Shown in pieces: positions 9,467-18,253 of a DNA stretch of 64,000 bases. A program made the translations under genes and the position numbers. Numbering within the stretch: the stretch's first letter is position 1; every line of letters begins with the position of its first letter. Below the pieces are notes generated by a model. That model searched no databases, was not told the DNA's origin, and saw only the letters and a list, made by a program, of their open reading frames with translations. Source of the DNA: JAPOUP01 sp965221405 (GTDB taxonomy: Bacteria > Pseudomonadota > Alphaproteobacteria > Rhodobacterales > Rhodobacteraceae); NCBI GenBank assembly GCA_965221405.1, contig CBDCSE010000002.1, positions 2,480,001 to 2,544,000 of the forward strand, in the 5' to 3' direction.

Positions 9467-9916
9467 ATGGGCGAGTTCCAGTTCCTGAATGATCTGCGCC
9501 TCTTCATCGCGAAGGATCAAGCACGCCTGGCGGCGGAAGGAATTGAACTATTCTTGCTTTGCAATGAGAGCCGCGGGCGCGGAGTGGGCTTCTTTGAGGC
9601 AGGGAATTTTTATCCCGACTGCCCTCGTAGGCTCATGAAGGACGGCAGACAGCACTTGGCTTTCGTCGAGCCCCAGGGCCTCCAGCATGAAGGCCGAGGC
9701 CACAAGAAGATCGAGTTCCATCACGTCATCAAGGGCATTCAGACAAGGCTCGCCAGAGAGAACGTGATACGGAACGGCTTTATCGTCACGCCGACACGTT
9801 TCGGCAAGCTGAACTGGGGCAAAACGATCCATGAGTTGGAAGATATGAATGTTCTATTCACGGAGGATCAGAGAGCTGACTATGTTGCGTCAATCATCAA
9901 CCGCATGGCGCTTTGA
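9467..9916 (+). pseudogene. C-terminal fragment of a DEAD/DEAH helicase-nuclease (Res-like)
   Basis: The 149-residue frame contains RGVGFFEAGNFYPD and DGRQHLAFVEPQGL, the conserved end of large restriction-type helicases that carry a PD-(D/E)xK nuclease: Asp in FYPD, and the Glu of FVEP one strand later. The rest of the gene is missing upstream, where the IS66 element lies. The ATG at 9467 directly follows an in-frame stop, so this is a leftover rather than a short gene. It adjoins the SbcD-like gene, so the original cargo may have been one defence or repair operon. Confidence 0.65.
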
Positions 9917-9958
9917 TTAAAGGTTGCGCTATGGAGCCCGTTCAAGAAACTGATTTGC

Positions 9959-11209
9959 GTGAGGTCTCAATTGATCAAGATCCTGCATACCGCAGATATT
10001 CATCTCGACTCGCCATTGACGTCTCTGGCGCTCCGTGACGAGGATTTGCGTGCGCGGATTCATTCCGCGACGCGATCGGCGTTCATTAGGATAATCGACA
10101 CATCTCTATCGGAGGGCGTGGCGGCCCTTTTGATTTCCGGGGACCTTTACGATGGCGCACAGCGCAGCGCAAAAACGGCGGCCTTTTTGACGGGGCAACT
10201 CGAGCGACTGCGGGCCGCAACCATTCCCGTCTTCTACATCAAGGGCAACCATGATGCAGAAAACCCGATCACGGGCGAAGTCACGCTGCCCGACAACGTC
10301 CATGTTTTCGACGGTCGCGGTGGGAAAATCCAGCTGGCGGATACCGATATCTGGATTCACGGTGTGAGCTTCAGCGGCAAGTACGCCCCAGACAGTCTGC
10401 TGAGCAGGTTTGGTGCGCCGGTTCCCGGCGCGGTCAATATCGCGATGTTGCACACGTCTCTCGCGGGCGCCGCTGGGCATGACAATTACGCGCCCTGTTC
10501 GGTGGCTGGGCTTACAGCGCTGGGATTTGACTACTGGGCACTTGGCCATGTGCACAAACGCCAGGTGCATAGGGAAACGCCTTGGATCGTGATGCCCGGG
10601 ATCCCGCAGGGGCGCGACATCGGTGAAGCAGGGCCCAAATCTGCCACCCTTCTGACCGTCGAAGAGGGCGAGATCACGGTCGCGGAAATTCCCACATCCG
10701 TAGTCTTGTTCCTTAGCCATGCCGTCGATCTGTCTGGCACTGAAAGCGACGATGAGATCCGTCAACGGATCCGAGCCAGTCTTCATGGCCTGCTCTCAGA
10801 CCCTGATACGACTGAGAATGCAATCTTGCGCCTTTCACTGGCAGGGCGCACGCCCCGCCATTGGCATGTGTTACGTGACCGAGACGTCTGGGTCGAAACC
10901 ATCACGCAGATCGCGGAAGAAAAGGGCCGACTTTGGATCGATAAACTCAGCTTTGCCTTGGAGCCCCCCGGCGCGGTGGCTGACACGAGCGCAACTGAAG
11001 AACTCGGCAGGCTTATGGCCGATATTGCCTCAGAAGAAGGGTTTGCGGTTCAGGCGCAGTCTGAAGTCGATGAGGTGCTATCGCAGCTGCCGCCCGCTTG
11101 CCGTACCGCGCTCCTCTCGGATCCTGCGGCGCTTGCTACCCTGACAGGAGAATTGGCCAAGGCAGGATCAGAACATCTCCTCGCGCTTATGAGGGGGGCT
11201 TCGGAATGA
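9959..11209 (+). CDS. SbcD/YhaO-like metallophosphoesterase (DNA exonuclease subunit)
   Basis: This 416-residue protein has a GTG start just ahead of LIKILHTADIHLDSPL; a TTG at 9971 is an alternative. All calcineurin-like motifs are present: D-x-H in TADIHLD, GD in ISGDLYDG, KGNHDAE, the His of MLHTSLAG, and GHVHKRQ. It should bind two Mn ions and cleave DNA ends with the ATPase encoded next. The stop overlaps the start of that gene (ATGA). The arrangement matches SbcCD and B. subtilis YhaO-YhaN, and the large N-terminal ATPase style favours the YhaO/YhaN branch. Confidence 0.88.
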   Translation: MRSQLIKILHTADIHLDSPLTSLALRDEDLRARIHSATRSAFIRIIDTSLSEGVAALLISGDLYDGAQRSAKTAAFLTGQLERLRAATIPVFYIKGNHDAENPITGEVTLPDNVHVFDGRGGKIQLADTDIWIHGVSFSGKYAPDSLLSRFGAPVPGAVNIAMLHTSLAGAAGHDNYAPCSVAGLTALGFDYWALGHVHKRQVHRETPWIVMPGIPQGRDIGEAGPKSATLLTVEEGEITVAEIPTSVVLFLSHAVDLSGTESDDEIRQRIRASLHGLLSDPDTTENAILRLSLAGRTPRHWHVLRDRDVWVETITQIAEEKGRLWIDKLSFALEPPGAVADTSATEELGRLMADIASEEGFAVQAQSEVDEVLSQLPPACRTALLSDPAALATLTGELAKAGSEHLLALMRGASE

Positions 11210-14200
11210 TGCGCCTGTGTCGGCTCGATCTCGAGCTTTTCGGCCTCTTTTCCGGCAGGACATTCGATTTTGGACCGCGTCGCGACGCCGATACTCCAGA
11301 TTTCCACGTCATCTACGGGCTGAACGAGGCCGGTAAAACCACGGCCATGGAGGGCTATCTTCGTCTTCTTTATGGGTTTCCGCACCGCGAGCCTTACGAT
11401 TTCTTGCATCAACGCAAGAACCTCCGCGTATCAGGGATCCTTAATGTTGATGGCGTCGAAACAGTCTTTAAGCGGCTGCCGACCCGAGACCCGTCTCTGC
11501 GCGATGCCAATGATCAGGACTTGCCCAACAGCGCATTGCAGGCTCATCTAGGCGGGCTTTCCGAGGAGGATTACCGGAACCTGCTGTGCTTGGATGATCT
11601 GACCATCGAAAAAGGTGGCGATGAAATCACGCGGGCAAAAGGCGATATCGGGCGCCTGCTATTTTCGGCGGCGGCCGGGATCAGCAAGCTTTCCGATGTA
11701 CTCGACACTGTGCGAGCGCAGGCCGACAACCTCTATCGCAAACGCGCAAGCACGACACGCTTCGCGGCTTTGAAAAAGGAGCTTACCGATATTGAAGGGC
11801 AAATCCGCGACCTTGACGTATCCGCCGCACAATATCGCGGCCTGAAAAAGGCGCTCGATGAGGCGCTCCGGGAGGAAATCGAGGCTGCCGCGCGGCGCAG
11901 GGATTTGTTTGCCGCAAAGGCGCAACTAGAGGCCAAGCTTCGGGCGCTTCCGATCCTTCGTGACATCGATGACCTTGATGAAAAGCTGGCTAATTTTGAG
12001 AGTTGGCCCGCGCAGCTGAACGTCGACCCGGAAGAGCTGGTTCAGATGCTTGCCAAGCAGACCAAGGCCTCCGGTGAAATCACCAGGATCGAAGAAGAGC
12101 TGGAAGGCTTTAATGCTGAACTGGCGGGGATCGAAAATCACCCTGAGCACGTCGCTCTTGCGCAGGCGCTGGAAGACCTCGATCCATTGAGAAGCCGATA
12201 CGCAACCGCCGATCTGGACCTGGACCGGCGTAGAACCGCACATGATCAGGCACTGGCCGATATGACCTCGGCCGTCCGCGATCTTGGTGCCACCGCGGAC
12301 ATCGACCCGAAGGATCTTGTCTTGCCCACAACCACCCTCTCAGAGCTTGAGCGAGCGCGGGAGCAGGTGCGAGATGCTGACGCCGCTGTCCGGCGCGAGC
12401 AAGAGGAGGTCACGGCGCTCGCTGACAAGATCCACGCCGCGAAGAGGCAGCTGGCGCAGCTGGATGCCGATACATCCATCTCTGCCGACTTGGCTGATGT
12501 CTTCGAGCGCTTTGATGTCGACACGTTGTCTTCGCGTTATGCCGCCGCGTCAGAGGCCCTTAAAACAGCGTGTGGCGCGCGCCACGCGGCATTCGATGCG
12601 CTCACACTCAAGGGCCAGAGCTTTGACGCTCTACCGGTTAGTCACTTGACCCCTGAGGAGGCGGAAAAACTGCTCAGTGAGTTGCAGGCGACCGTTCAAA
12701 AGCTCGATGCTGCTGAAAAAGACGTCGAGACGATTGAGGCCACCCTAGCGGAACGCTCCGCTCGGATCGCCGTGATCAAAGATAGCGATGGGATGGTTGA
12801 TGATCATGAGGCCCGCCGCCTGCGCACAGATCGCGACGACTTTTGGAAGGCACACCGGGCGAGCATGACCGCTGCAACCGCAGACGCGTTCGAAGGCGCA
12901 ATGGCGCGCGTTGATACGGCGACGGACCTACGACTTTCAAGTGCCGCTGATCTCGGCACATTGCGCCAGCAAGAGCAGGATCTGGCGGCCGATAATTTAA
13001 AGCTGGAAATTGCAAAACAGAAGGTCGCGACACTCACGACGGTGCGCGATGACATCTTGAACCGGATGGCTGATGCTGCGCGCGACGCGGGTATCGAAGC
13101 CACGCTGACGCCGGACACTTTCTGTTCTTGGCTGCGCAAGCTTGATGTCGCAAGACAAGCCGAGGGAACGGTGCGCGGGCTTCAAGCCGAGCACCAGGAG
13201 ACCTTTCAAAAAGCGGATCGTCTCACCCAAGCACTTGCTGCGCATTTTGTTCGGGATACACCAGAGTTCGAAGAGCTTGTCGCGACGGCAAAAGTCAGTC
13301 TGACGGCGCAACGCAGCCATCAGGAACAACTACGCAGCGCCAAAGCGCGTCTCAACGAAATTACACACGACCACCAAAGCCGTACGAATAAGCTTTCGAT
13401 GCTTGAGGACGCGGCCGCGGCCGCCCGCAGCGACTGGCTCGCGCGGGTCGCAAACGCTTTGCCCAACGCCATAGACGTGGACGCACTCGAAAGATCCCCG
13501 AAGGCTCTCCAGGATTTACGCGGGCACGACAAGGAACGGGTGGTTCTGGAGCGGCAGGTGGCTGCAATGGAAGACGATCAGGCCCAATTTGCAGAGCGGG
13601 TCAGCGCTTTGATCGAGCGTGTTGGCGTTACGGCCGTGGGCGCACCCTTGGCTGACTATGACGCGTTAAAGACCCTGATGGAGGGGGCAGTTGCAGCAGA
13701 GGAAAAGGCAGTAGATCTGAAAACGCGCATCGAGGCGCACGAAGCGTCATTGGCGGCGGCACAAAGAGCCCTCGACGACATTGACCGCATGGTCGCTGAG
13801 CTGGCGCGGGTGTTTCCCGCCTCCGTTGACACGGGGTCTCTCGCGGCTCTGCGGCGGGCTGTCAGAACGGCTACCGACGTCATGGCGAGCCGGAACAAAA
13901 GACTAGAGCAACAGCGTGTACTCACTTCACTTCTTGATCTCATAAGCATTGAGGAAGTGCGTTCTGTCCTCGCGGGGGCGACACAGGCTGGATTGAAGGC
14001 TGAACTGGACGAGATAAGCGCTGATCTTGAAGGTATTGAAGCGCGCTACAAGGGCGCGATCGAAGCACGCAGCGCGGCCGAGCAACAGCTGCGCTCCATC
14101 GGCGGGGACGCTGATGTTGCCCTTCTCATCGAGCGTAAGGCTACCATTGAGATCGAAATGCGGGAGACTGCCCTACGGCATCTCGAGTTGAGCCTCGGGC

Positions 14201-14652
14201 ACCGCCTCGCCGAGACTGCGATCCGCCGCTACCGCGATGTCCATCGCAGCACGATGATGACGGCTACCGAAACCGCTTTCGCGGAGTTGACCAATGGCGC
14301 CTATGCGACGCTTCAAAGCCAAGTGGACGGAAGTTCGGAAACCCTTCTGGCCCTTGATGCCGGTGGCATGGCGAAACAGGCGCAAGACATGTCAAAAGGT
14401 ACCCGGTTCCAGCTCTACCTAGCCCTGCGGGCAGCCGCTTATGAGCAATTGGCAGATCAGGGGACGGCGCTTCCCTTCTTTTGCGATGATATATTCGAGA
14501 CTTTTGATGAAGAGCGAACACGCTCGGCCTGCCGCGTCATGGAGCGGATCGGGCGGCGTGGTCAGGCGATCTACCTGACCCATCATCAGCACGTCGTCGA
14601 TATCGCGCGAGATGTCTGTGGCGAGGGAGCGCAAGTTCATCATGTGGCTTAG
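11206..14652 (+). CDS. SbcC/Rad50/YhaN-like AAA ATPase with long coiled coils
   Basis: The ATG at 11206 overlaps the upstream stop and gives 1148 residues. Walker A is at residues about 38-46 (GLNEAGKTT). A long Ala/Glu/Arg/Leu-rich coiled-coil region follows. The C-terminal ATPase half has the signature-like MSKGTRFQLYLALR and Walker B LPFFCDDIFETFD near 1089-1101, ending with the switch histidines in THHQH. This is the Rad50-type partner that opens DNA for the metallophosphoesterase. No zinc-hook CxxC is evident, which fits YhaN better than SbcC. It is part of the tRNA island and translationally coupled to the nuclease. Confidence 0.88.
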   Translation: MMRLCRLDLELFGLFSGRTFDFGPRRDADTPDFHVIYGLNEAGKTTAMEGYLRLLYGFPHREPYDFLHQRKNLRVSGILNVDGVETVFKRLPTRDPSLRDANDQDLPNSALQAHLGGLSEEDYRNLLCLDDLTIEKGGDEITRAKGDIGRLLFSAAAGISKLSDVLDTVRAQADNLYRKRASTTRFAALKKELTDIEGQIRDLDVSAAQYRGLKKALDEALREEIEAAARRRDLFAAKAQLEAKLRALPILRDIDDLDEKLANFESWPAQLNVDPEELVQMLAKQTKASGEITRIEEELEGFNAELAGIENHPEHVALAQALEDLDPLRSRYATADLDLDRRRTAHDQALADMTSAVRDLGATADIDPKDLVLPTTTLSELERAREQVRDADAAVRREQEEVTALADKIHAAKRQLAQLDADTSISADLADVFERFDVDTLSSRYAAASEALKTACGARHAAFDALTLKGQSFDALPVSHLTPEEAEKLLSELQATVQKLDAAEKDVETIEATLAERSARIAVIKDSDGMVDDHEARRLRTDRDDFWKAHRASMTAATADAFEGAMARVDTATDLRLSSAADLGTLRQQEQDLAADNLKLEIAKQKVATLTTVRDDILNRMADAARDAGIEATLTPDTFCSWLRKLDVARQAEGTVRGLQAEHQETFQKADRLTQALAAHFVRDTPEFEELVATAKVSLTAQRSHQEQLRSAKARLNEITHDHQSRTNKLSMLEDAAAAARSDWLARVANALPNAIDVDALERSPKALQDLRGHDKERVVLERQVAAMEDDQAQFAERVSALIERVGVTAVGAPLADYDALKTLMEGAVAAEEKAVDLKTRIEAHEASLAAAQRALDDIDRMVAELARVFPASVDTGSLAALRRAVRTATDVMASRNKRLEQQRVLTSLLDLISIEEVRSVLAGATQAGLKAELDEISADLEGIEARYKGAIEARSAAEQQLRSIGGDADVALLIERKATIEIEMRETALRHLELSLGHRLAETAIRRYRDVHRSTMMTATETAFAELTNGAYATLQSQVDGSSETLLALDAGGMAKQAQDMSKGTRFQLYLALRAAAYEQLADQGTALPFFCDDIFETFDEERTRSACRVMERIGRRGQAIYLTHHQHVVDIARDVCGEGAQVHHVA

Positions 14653-14702
14653 TGGCTACAAGGCAAGCAGCGTCATACCTGTCTCCCGCCACCTAATCCT
14701 CC

Positions 14703-16004
14703 TCAGGTTAACAGGCGCAACCGTGCCTTCACAGCCCCGTTTACTGAAGAAATCAAAGCGTCTGGGAAATCGTCTGGAAGCCAGTTGAACGTCGCCTCAA
14801 TGAGCTCATGCGAGGTCTCCTGCAACTCGTCGAACAGGCCCTGAATAACCGCGCGGGACAAGCCGGATTGAACGCCGGTCTCCACGATGTGGCGCCCGAC
14901 GATGTTCGATACCGTGTAGTGGTTCGAGTTGCCGAAATTCATGGCGAGCCGGAACTGCCTGCGCTCGATCTGCCGGGCATCGACGGTCGGCTGCACCGTC
15001 AGAACATCATAGAGCGGCGTCATGCGGAAGCGCCCTCCAGGCAGTATGCTGATGCTGAAGTTCTTGCCATGCCCATCCGTCGCCCCCAGAAGCCAGAACA
15101 GGACGTTCACTTTGAAAAAGTCGCACCGGTCTTTGTTGGAGTCATCGCTCCCCAGAAGGAGATCCATGATGTCCGTGATTCCCGGGCCGCCCTCGTTTTG
15201 GTACTTTTGCGTGGGCAACACAGACAGAGCTTGGCAGCAATCCTCCTGCGGCAGGCGGATCAGCCGCCCATCGGACGTCCAGCGCCGGTCGAAACGCTCG
15301 ACCACCAAGGCCTTCTTGTCGCCAAACCGCGCCATTTCGACCTTTGCCACCCGAAGGCCAAAGGCCTCCATTAGCTTTAGGCACAGATATTCATTTTCAA
15401 CGCTATCGGACAGATCCATGCCATTGGACAACCGGCCGATTTGCGGCTTGATGATATGGGTGGTGGGTGTCGTACCGGTTGGCTCGATCCACATGCCGTC
15501 CTTGCGCAGGAGGGCCGTTTTTTCCTGTGCGCCCGCGACCGAAATGCGGACGTCATTCTCGCGGCGAATGCCAAGCGGGGCGATATCGAGGTCGTTCAGA
15601 ATGGCCTCGATCTGCGTCTCGTCCACCGTCTCCCCAGTCAACTCAGTTATGGGCTGTGGCGTTTGCCCGTCGGGCAGAAACTGCAACGCACCGATACAAT
15701 CCCGCCCAATATGTGATAGCAAGCTGAAGGCATCCACGCCTTCGGCCCCGACGCGCTCGGCAACCCGCCGGCGGATCAGGTCACTGTCGGGCAACAGATT
15801 GTCAAAGACGGCCAACACCGAAGCGCCGGAGTAGCGATTTGCCTGCAACGGCAATGACAGCGAGACTGGCATCCGATGCTCCCAATCAAGCCAGTCTTGT
15901 GCATAGGCAAAGATGACACCGCCTGAAGGCTCGCGTACCAACTGGCCGACGCGTCGTGCGTTGAGAAAGACGTGGAGCGGTATGTAGCTGCGCTTGCGGC
16001 CCAT
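14703..16004 (-). CDS. hipA: HipA-type serine/threonine kinase toxin
   Basis: Start ATG at 16004, one base after the hipB stop, gives 433 residues as in E. coli HipA. Key elements are all visible: the regulatory Ser155 loop (ISVAGAQEKTALL), lysine in THIIKPQ, catalytic Asp310 in LLGATDGHGKNFS, and the metal-binding Asp333 in PLYDVL. In E. coli the kinase phosphorylates glutamyl-tRNA synthetase and causes dormancy. The toxin lies downstream of its antitoxin and next to attR, where addiction modules often stabilise islands. The catalytic residues look intact. Confidence 0.93.
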   Translation of the reverse strand: MGRKRSYIPLHVFLNARRVGQLVREPSGGVIFAYAQDWLDWEHRMPVSLSLPLQANRYSGASVLAVFDNLLPDSDLIRRRVAERVGAEGVDAFSLLSHIGRDCIGALQFLPDGQTPQPITELTGETVDETQIEAILNDLDIAPLGIRRENDVRISVAGAQEKTALLRKDGMWIEPTGTTPTTHIIKPQIGRLSNGMDLSDSVENEYLCLKLMEAFGLRVAKVEMARFGDKKALVVERFDRRWTSDGRLIRLPQEDCCQALSVLPTQKYQNEGGPGITDIMDLLLGSDDSNKDRCDFFKVNVLFWLLGATDGHGKNFSISILPGGRFRMTPLYDVLTVQPTVDARQIERRQFRLAMNFGNSNHYTVSNIVGRHIVETGVQSGLSRAVIQGLFDELQETSHELIEATFNWLPDDFPDALISSVNGAVKARLRLLT

Positions 16005-16005
16005 G

Positions 16006-16257
16006 TCAGAAGATATCCTCAAGCCCGTCAGCGTTGCCCCTGCTGCGCTCGGTTACCGTAATTTCCAGGTCAAGGGCCGCGATCAAATCAAAGATTGTTT
16101 CCAGCTTGGTGCCGCCACTGCCATTCTCGATCTTGGAAATAGTCTCTTGCCAAACACCGCTCTTCGCGGCCAGTTTCTTCTGGGTAAGGTTCCTGGCCTT
16201 TCGGGTCTGACGAATTGCGTGTCCCAAATTTTTCGATGTACGAACGAGATGCTTCAT
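16006..16257 (-). CDS. hipB: HipB-type antitoxin and repressor
   Basis: I chose the ATG at 16257 (MKHLVRTSKNLGHAIRQTRK), giving 83 residues. The longer frame to 16332 would overlap the operator-like repeats. The helix-turn-helix is NLTQKKLAAKSGVWQETISK, followed by the short strand segment ALDLEITV used for dimerisation. It binds HipA and represses the hipBA promoter. The gene is immediately upstream of hipA. Confidence 0.9.
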   Translation of the reverse strand: MKHLVRTSKNLGHAIRQTRKARNLTQKKLAAKSGVWQETISKIENGSGGTKLETIFDLIAALDLEITVTERSRGNADGLEDIF

Positions 16258-16288
16258 GGCGGGCCTCCTCGCGGTCCATATGGCGTCT

Positions 16289-16350
16289 GGATCATAAATT
16301 GTCAATATGACCTCAGGAACATAAAGTTCCATTATGACCGAAGGATCATA
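16289..16350. promoter_or_regulatory. Candidate hipBA operator: two inverted repeats
   Basis: GGATCATA (16289-16296) faces TATGACC (16306-16312), and the same two words recur as TATGACC (16333-16339) and GGATCATA (16343-16350). Between them lies the small palindrome GGAACATAAAGTTCC. Paired palindromes just upstream of hipB fit autoregulation of the operon by HipB. Confidence 0.55.
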
Positions 16351-16405
16351 ACGCAGTGACGGTGTTGGAAGCCAGAATTTCTTCGCGGCCCTAGGCTGGT
16401 CTTTC

Positions 16406-16424
16406 TCCTGCCGGGGTCGCCAAC
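16406..16424. other. attR candidate: copy of the tRNA-Arg 3' end
   Basis: TCCTGCCGGGGTCGCCAAC matches the tRNA-Arg end at 6037-6055 at 18 of 19 positions and is in the same orientation. It marks the right boundary of the island, 56 bp beyond the hipBA operator. Confidence 0.75.
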
Positions 16425-16643
16425 ATCTTCTTTTGAGAGAGGGATTTGAACGACCTCAAGCCTCTTGCGCCCGTCTTCGTTGCATACGATCCGAACAGTA
16501 AGGGTATCGATTTCCCGTGCCGACTGCCGACTTCCCATTCTCCGATCAGACAATCGGCGGGGATGAGGCAAGTGGCACGATCTATTTGCCTCCCAACAAT
16601 TCAGATCATCCATTTGTTGCCGAGAACGGGTGCGGAGTCCCGT

Positions 16644-17516
16644 TCAAAGTCGTTTGGCCCGGTTTTCACGCCACAGCGTGAACAGTCCCGAAGCCACTAT
16701 GATGCCTGCTCCAAGAATCACGTTCGTTTCCAGATCTTCGGAGAACACGGCCACTCCGATGGCGGATGCGAACACGAGGTGGAGGTAGGCGAATGGCTGG
16801 ACCGCGCCGACTTCGGCAACCTCGTAACAGCGAATCAGTGTCCAGTGTCCTGCGACCCCCGAAACACAGAGCGCTGCCATGAGTCCCCAGTCCGTCATCG
16901 ACATCGATTCCCAAAACCATATGCCCGCGGCCGTCATCGCCACGCATCCCGCCGTGCCGGTCCAGAAAAAACTTGTTATCGCGCTGTCCTGCCCGGAGGC
17001 GTAGCGCGTGAGCAGGGAATAGAGGGCGAACATTACGGCGGAGCATAGCGCGAGCGGCGCGTAGATCGAGAACACCCCGAAGCCCGGTTTCAGGATGATT
17101 AGAACGCCGAAGAACCCGCAGGTGATCGCTGTCCATCGCAGCACGCCGACCCGCTCGCCAAGTATTGGGCCCGACAGCGCCGCTGCCAGTAAGGGATAGC
17201 AGGCAAACACCGCATGGCTCTCAACCAATCCGAGCGCCGTGAATGCGGTGACCATGATACAGATCTCGGCAGCCAGAAGCAGTCCACGTCCTATCTGAAG
17301 AACCGGCTGCGCCGTCCACGCCGCTCCACGCAGGCCGCCCGGCACCCGGATCGCGAGAGCCCATACGAAGGCAACGAAGAACCAGTAGCGGACCATTACC
17401 ACCATCATCACGTTGTATTCCGCCGCGAGGTGGCGGCTGACCCCGTCCTGGATCGCGAAGATCAGCATCGCGACAGCCATCAGCGTGATGCCAAGGCCTG
17501 GCCGCTGTCGAATCAT
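16644..17516 (-). CDS. EamA/DMT-family transporter
   Basis: This 290-residue, very hydrophobic protein has about ten predicted membrane segments in two repeats, typical of EamA (drug/metabolite transporter) proteins, and a short basic C-terminus (WRENRAKRL). Features include IFAIQDGVSRHLA in the first helix and GPILGERVG, the conserved P-x-x-x-E motif at the end of the first repeat. The substrate cannot be read. The start overlaps the mnmD stop (ATGA), so the two are co-transcribed. Confidence 0.88.
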   Translation of the reverse strand: MIRQRPGLGITLMAVAMLIFAIQDGVSRHLAAEYNVMMVVMVRYWFFVAFVWALAIRVPGGLRGAAWTAQPVLQIGRGLLLAAEICIMVTAFTALGLVESHAVFACYPLLAAALSGPILGERVGVLRWTAITCGFFGVLIILKPGFGVFSIYAPLALCSAVMFALYSLLTRYASGQDSAITSFFWTGTAGCVAMTAAGIWFWESMSMTDWGLMAALCVSGVAGHWTLIRCYEVAEVGAVQPFAYLHLVFASAIGVAVFSEDLETNVILGAGIIVASGLFTLWRENRAKRL

Positions 17517-18199
17517 TCCCTCATCTTTCCCTTGGTCATATGTCGCTTTTCGCCATAGCCCCGGGTCCGTTCCACCTCGAATCCAGCCATTTCAAGCGCC
17601 CGCCGCACACTCCCTGCCGAGGAATAGGTGGCGACGGTGCCGCCCGCTCGTGTGTGCCGCCCAACTTCCACCATAAGTTCCGGCTCCCATAGTTCAGGGT
17701 TTCGAACGGGCGCGAAGCCGTCCAGAAACCATGCATCCGCACAGCCATGCCAGAAGGGAAGTGTCCGCCGCGCGTCTCCAAGGATGATCTCTGCCTCCAG
17801 CCCCGGAGCGGAGAGGCGCGTTTCGCCCGACCGCCATGCATCGAGCAGCGGCCTGGCGGTCGGGTAAACCTCGGGGAATGCCATGAGGGCGCGGTTCATG
17901 TCATCGTATGCCAGCGGAAAGGCCTCGAAACCAGTGTACGACAAACACCCGGGAAGTCGGGTCCCACGCCAGGACAGGTGGGCGGTGAGCATATTGAGGC
18001 CTGTCCCGAAACCAAGTTCGGCAATCCTGAAGCCGGCCCGGAAGCGCTCCGGCAGGTCATTTCCGGTAAGAAACACATGCCGCGATTCGGCAAAGCCACC
18101 TTCCAGCGAGTAGTACGGATCCCTGAAGCGCGCCGAAACCGGAACCGCGTCCGGTGTATCCGCTGTCCACAGAAGGTCAGCCTTCTGGCTCTTGGTCAT
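17513..18199 (-). CDS. mnmD: tRNA 5-methylaminomethyl-2-thiouridine methyltransferase (MnmD, MnmC1-type)
   Basis: Start ATG at 18199 (MTKSQKADLLW) gives 228 residues, the size of stand-alone MnmD. The SAM-binding motif is AELGFGTGLNML and the family signature is WFLDGFAPVRNPELW. It methylates nm5s2U34 to mnm5s2U34 in the wobble position of several tRNAs. The oxidase half of enterobacterial MnmC is absent here, and a separate FAD protein of that type is encoded divergently at 18254. Confidence 0.92.
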   Translation of the reverse strand: MTKSQKADLLWTADTPDAVPVSARFRDPYYSLEGGFAESRHVFLTGNDLPERFRAGFRIAELGFGTGLNMLTAHLSWRGTRLPGCLSYTGFEAFPLAYDDMNRALMAFPEVYPTARPLLDAWRSGETRLSAPGLEAEIILGDARRTLPFWHGCADAWFLDGFAPVRNPELWEPELMVEVGRHTRAGGTVATYSSAGSVRRALEMAGFEVERTRGYGEKRHMTKGKMRE

Positions 18200-18253
18200 G
18201 CGCTGGCCTACCTTGCGGTGCGTGAAAGGTGGCATAGGGCAGGGGATCATGGA

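Larger units (their letters stand above)
6054..16424. mobile_element. Genomic island of about 10.4 kb integrated at tRNA-Arg(CCT)
   Basis: The island is defined by the 19-bp direct repeat (18 of 19 identical) at its two ends. The cargo from left to right is a decayed transposon, an IS66 derivative, a broken helicase/nuclease 3' end, an SbcD-like nuclease, an SbcC-like ATPase and hipA-hipB. No integrase gene is present. The usual integrase position beside the tRNA is occupied by the transposon at 6121-8285, so the integrase was probably lost there and the island is likely immobile on its own. Confidence 0.7.

Noticed and set aside
12804..13139. Long antisense frames inside the SbcC-like ATPase, housekeeping and BMC genes
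   Set aside because: They are shadows of strongly supported genes on the other strand and carry no domain of their own.
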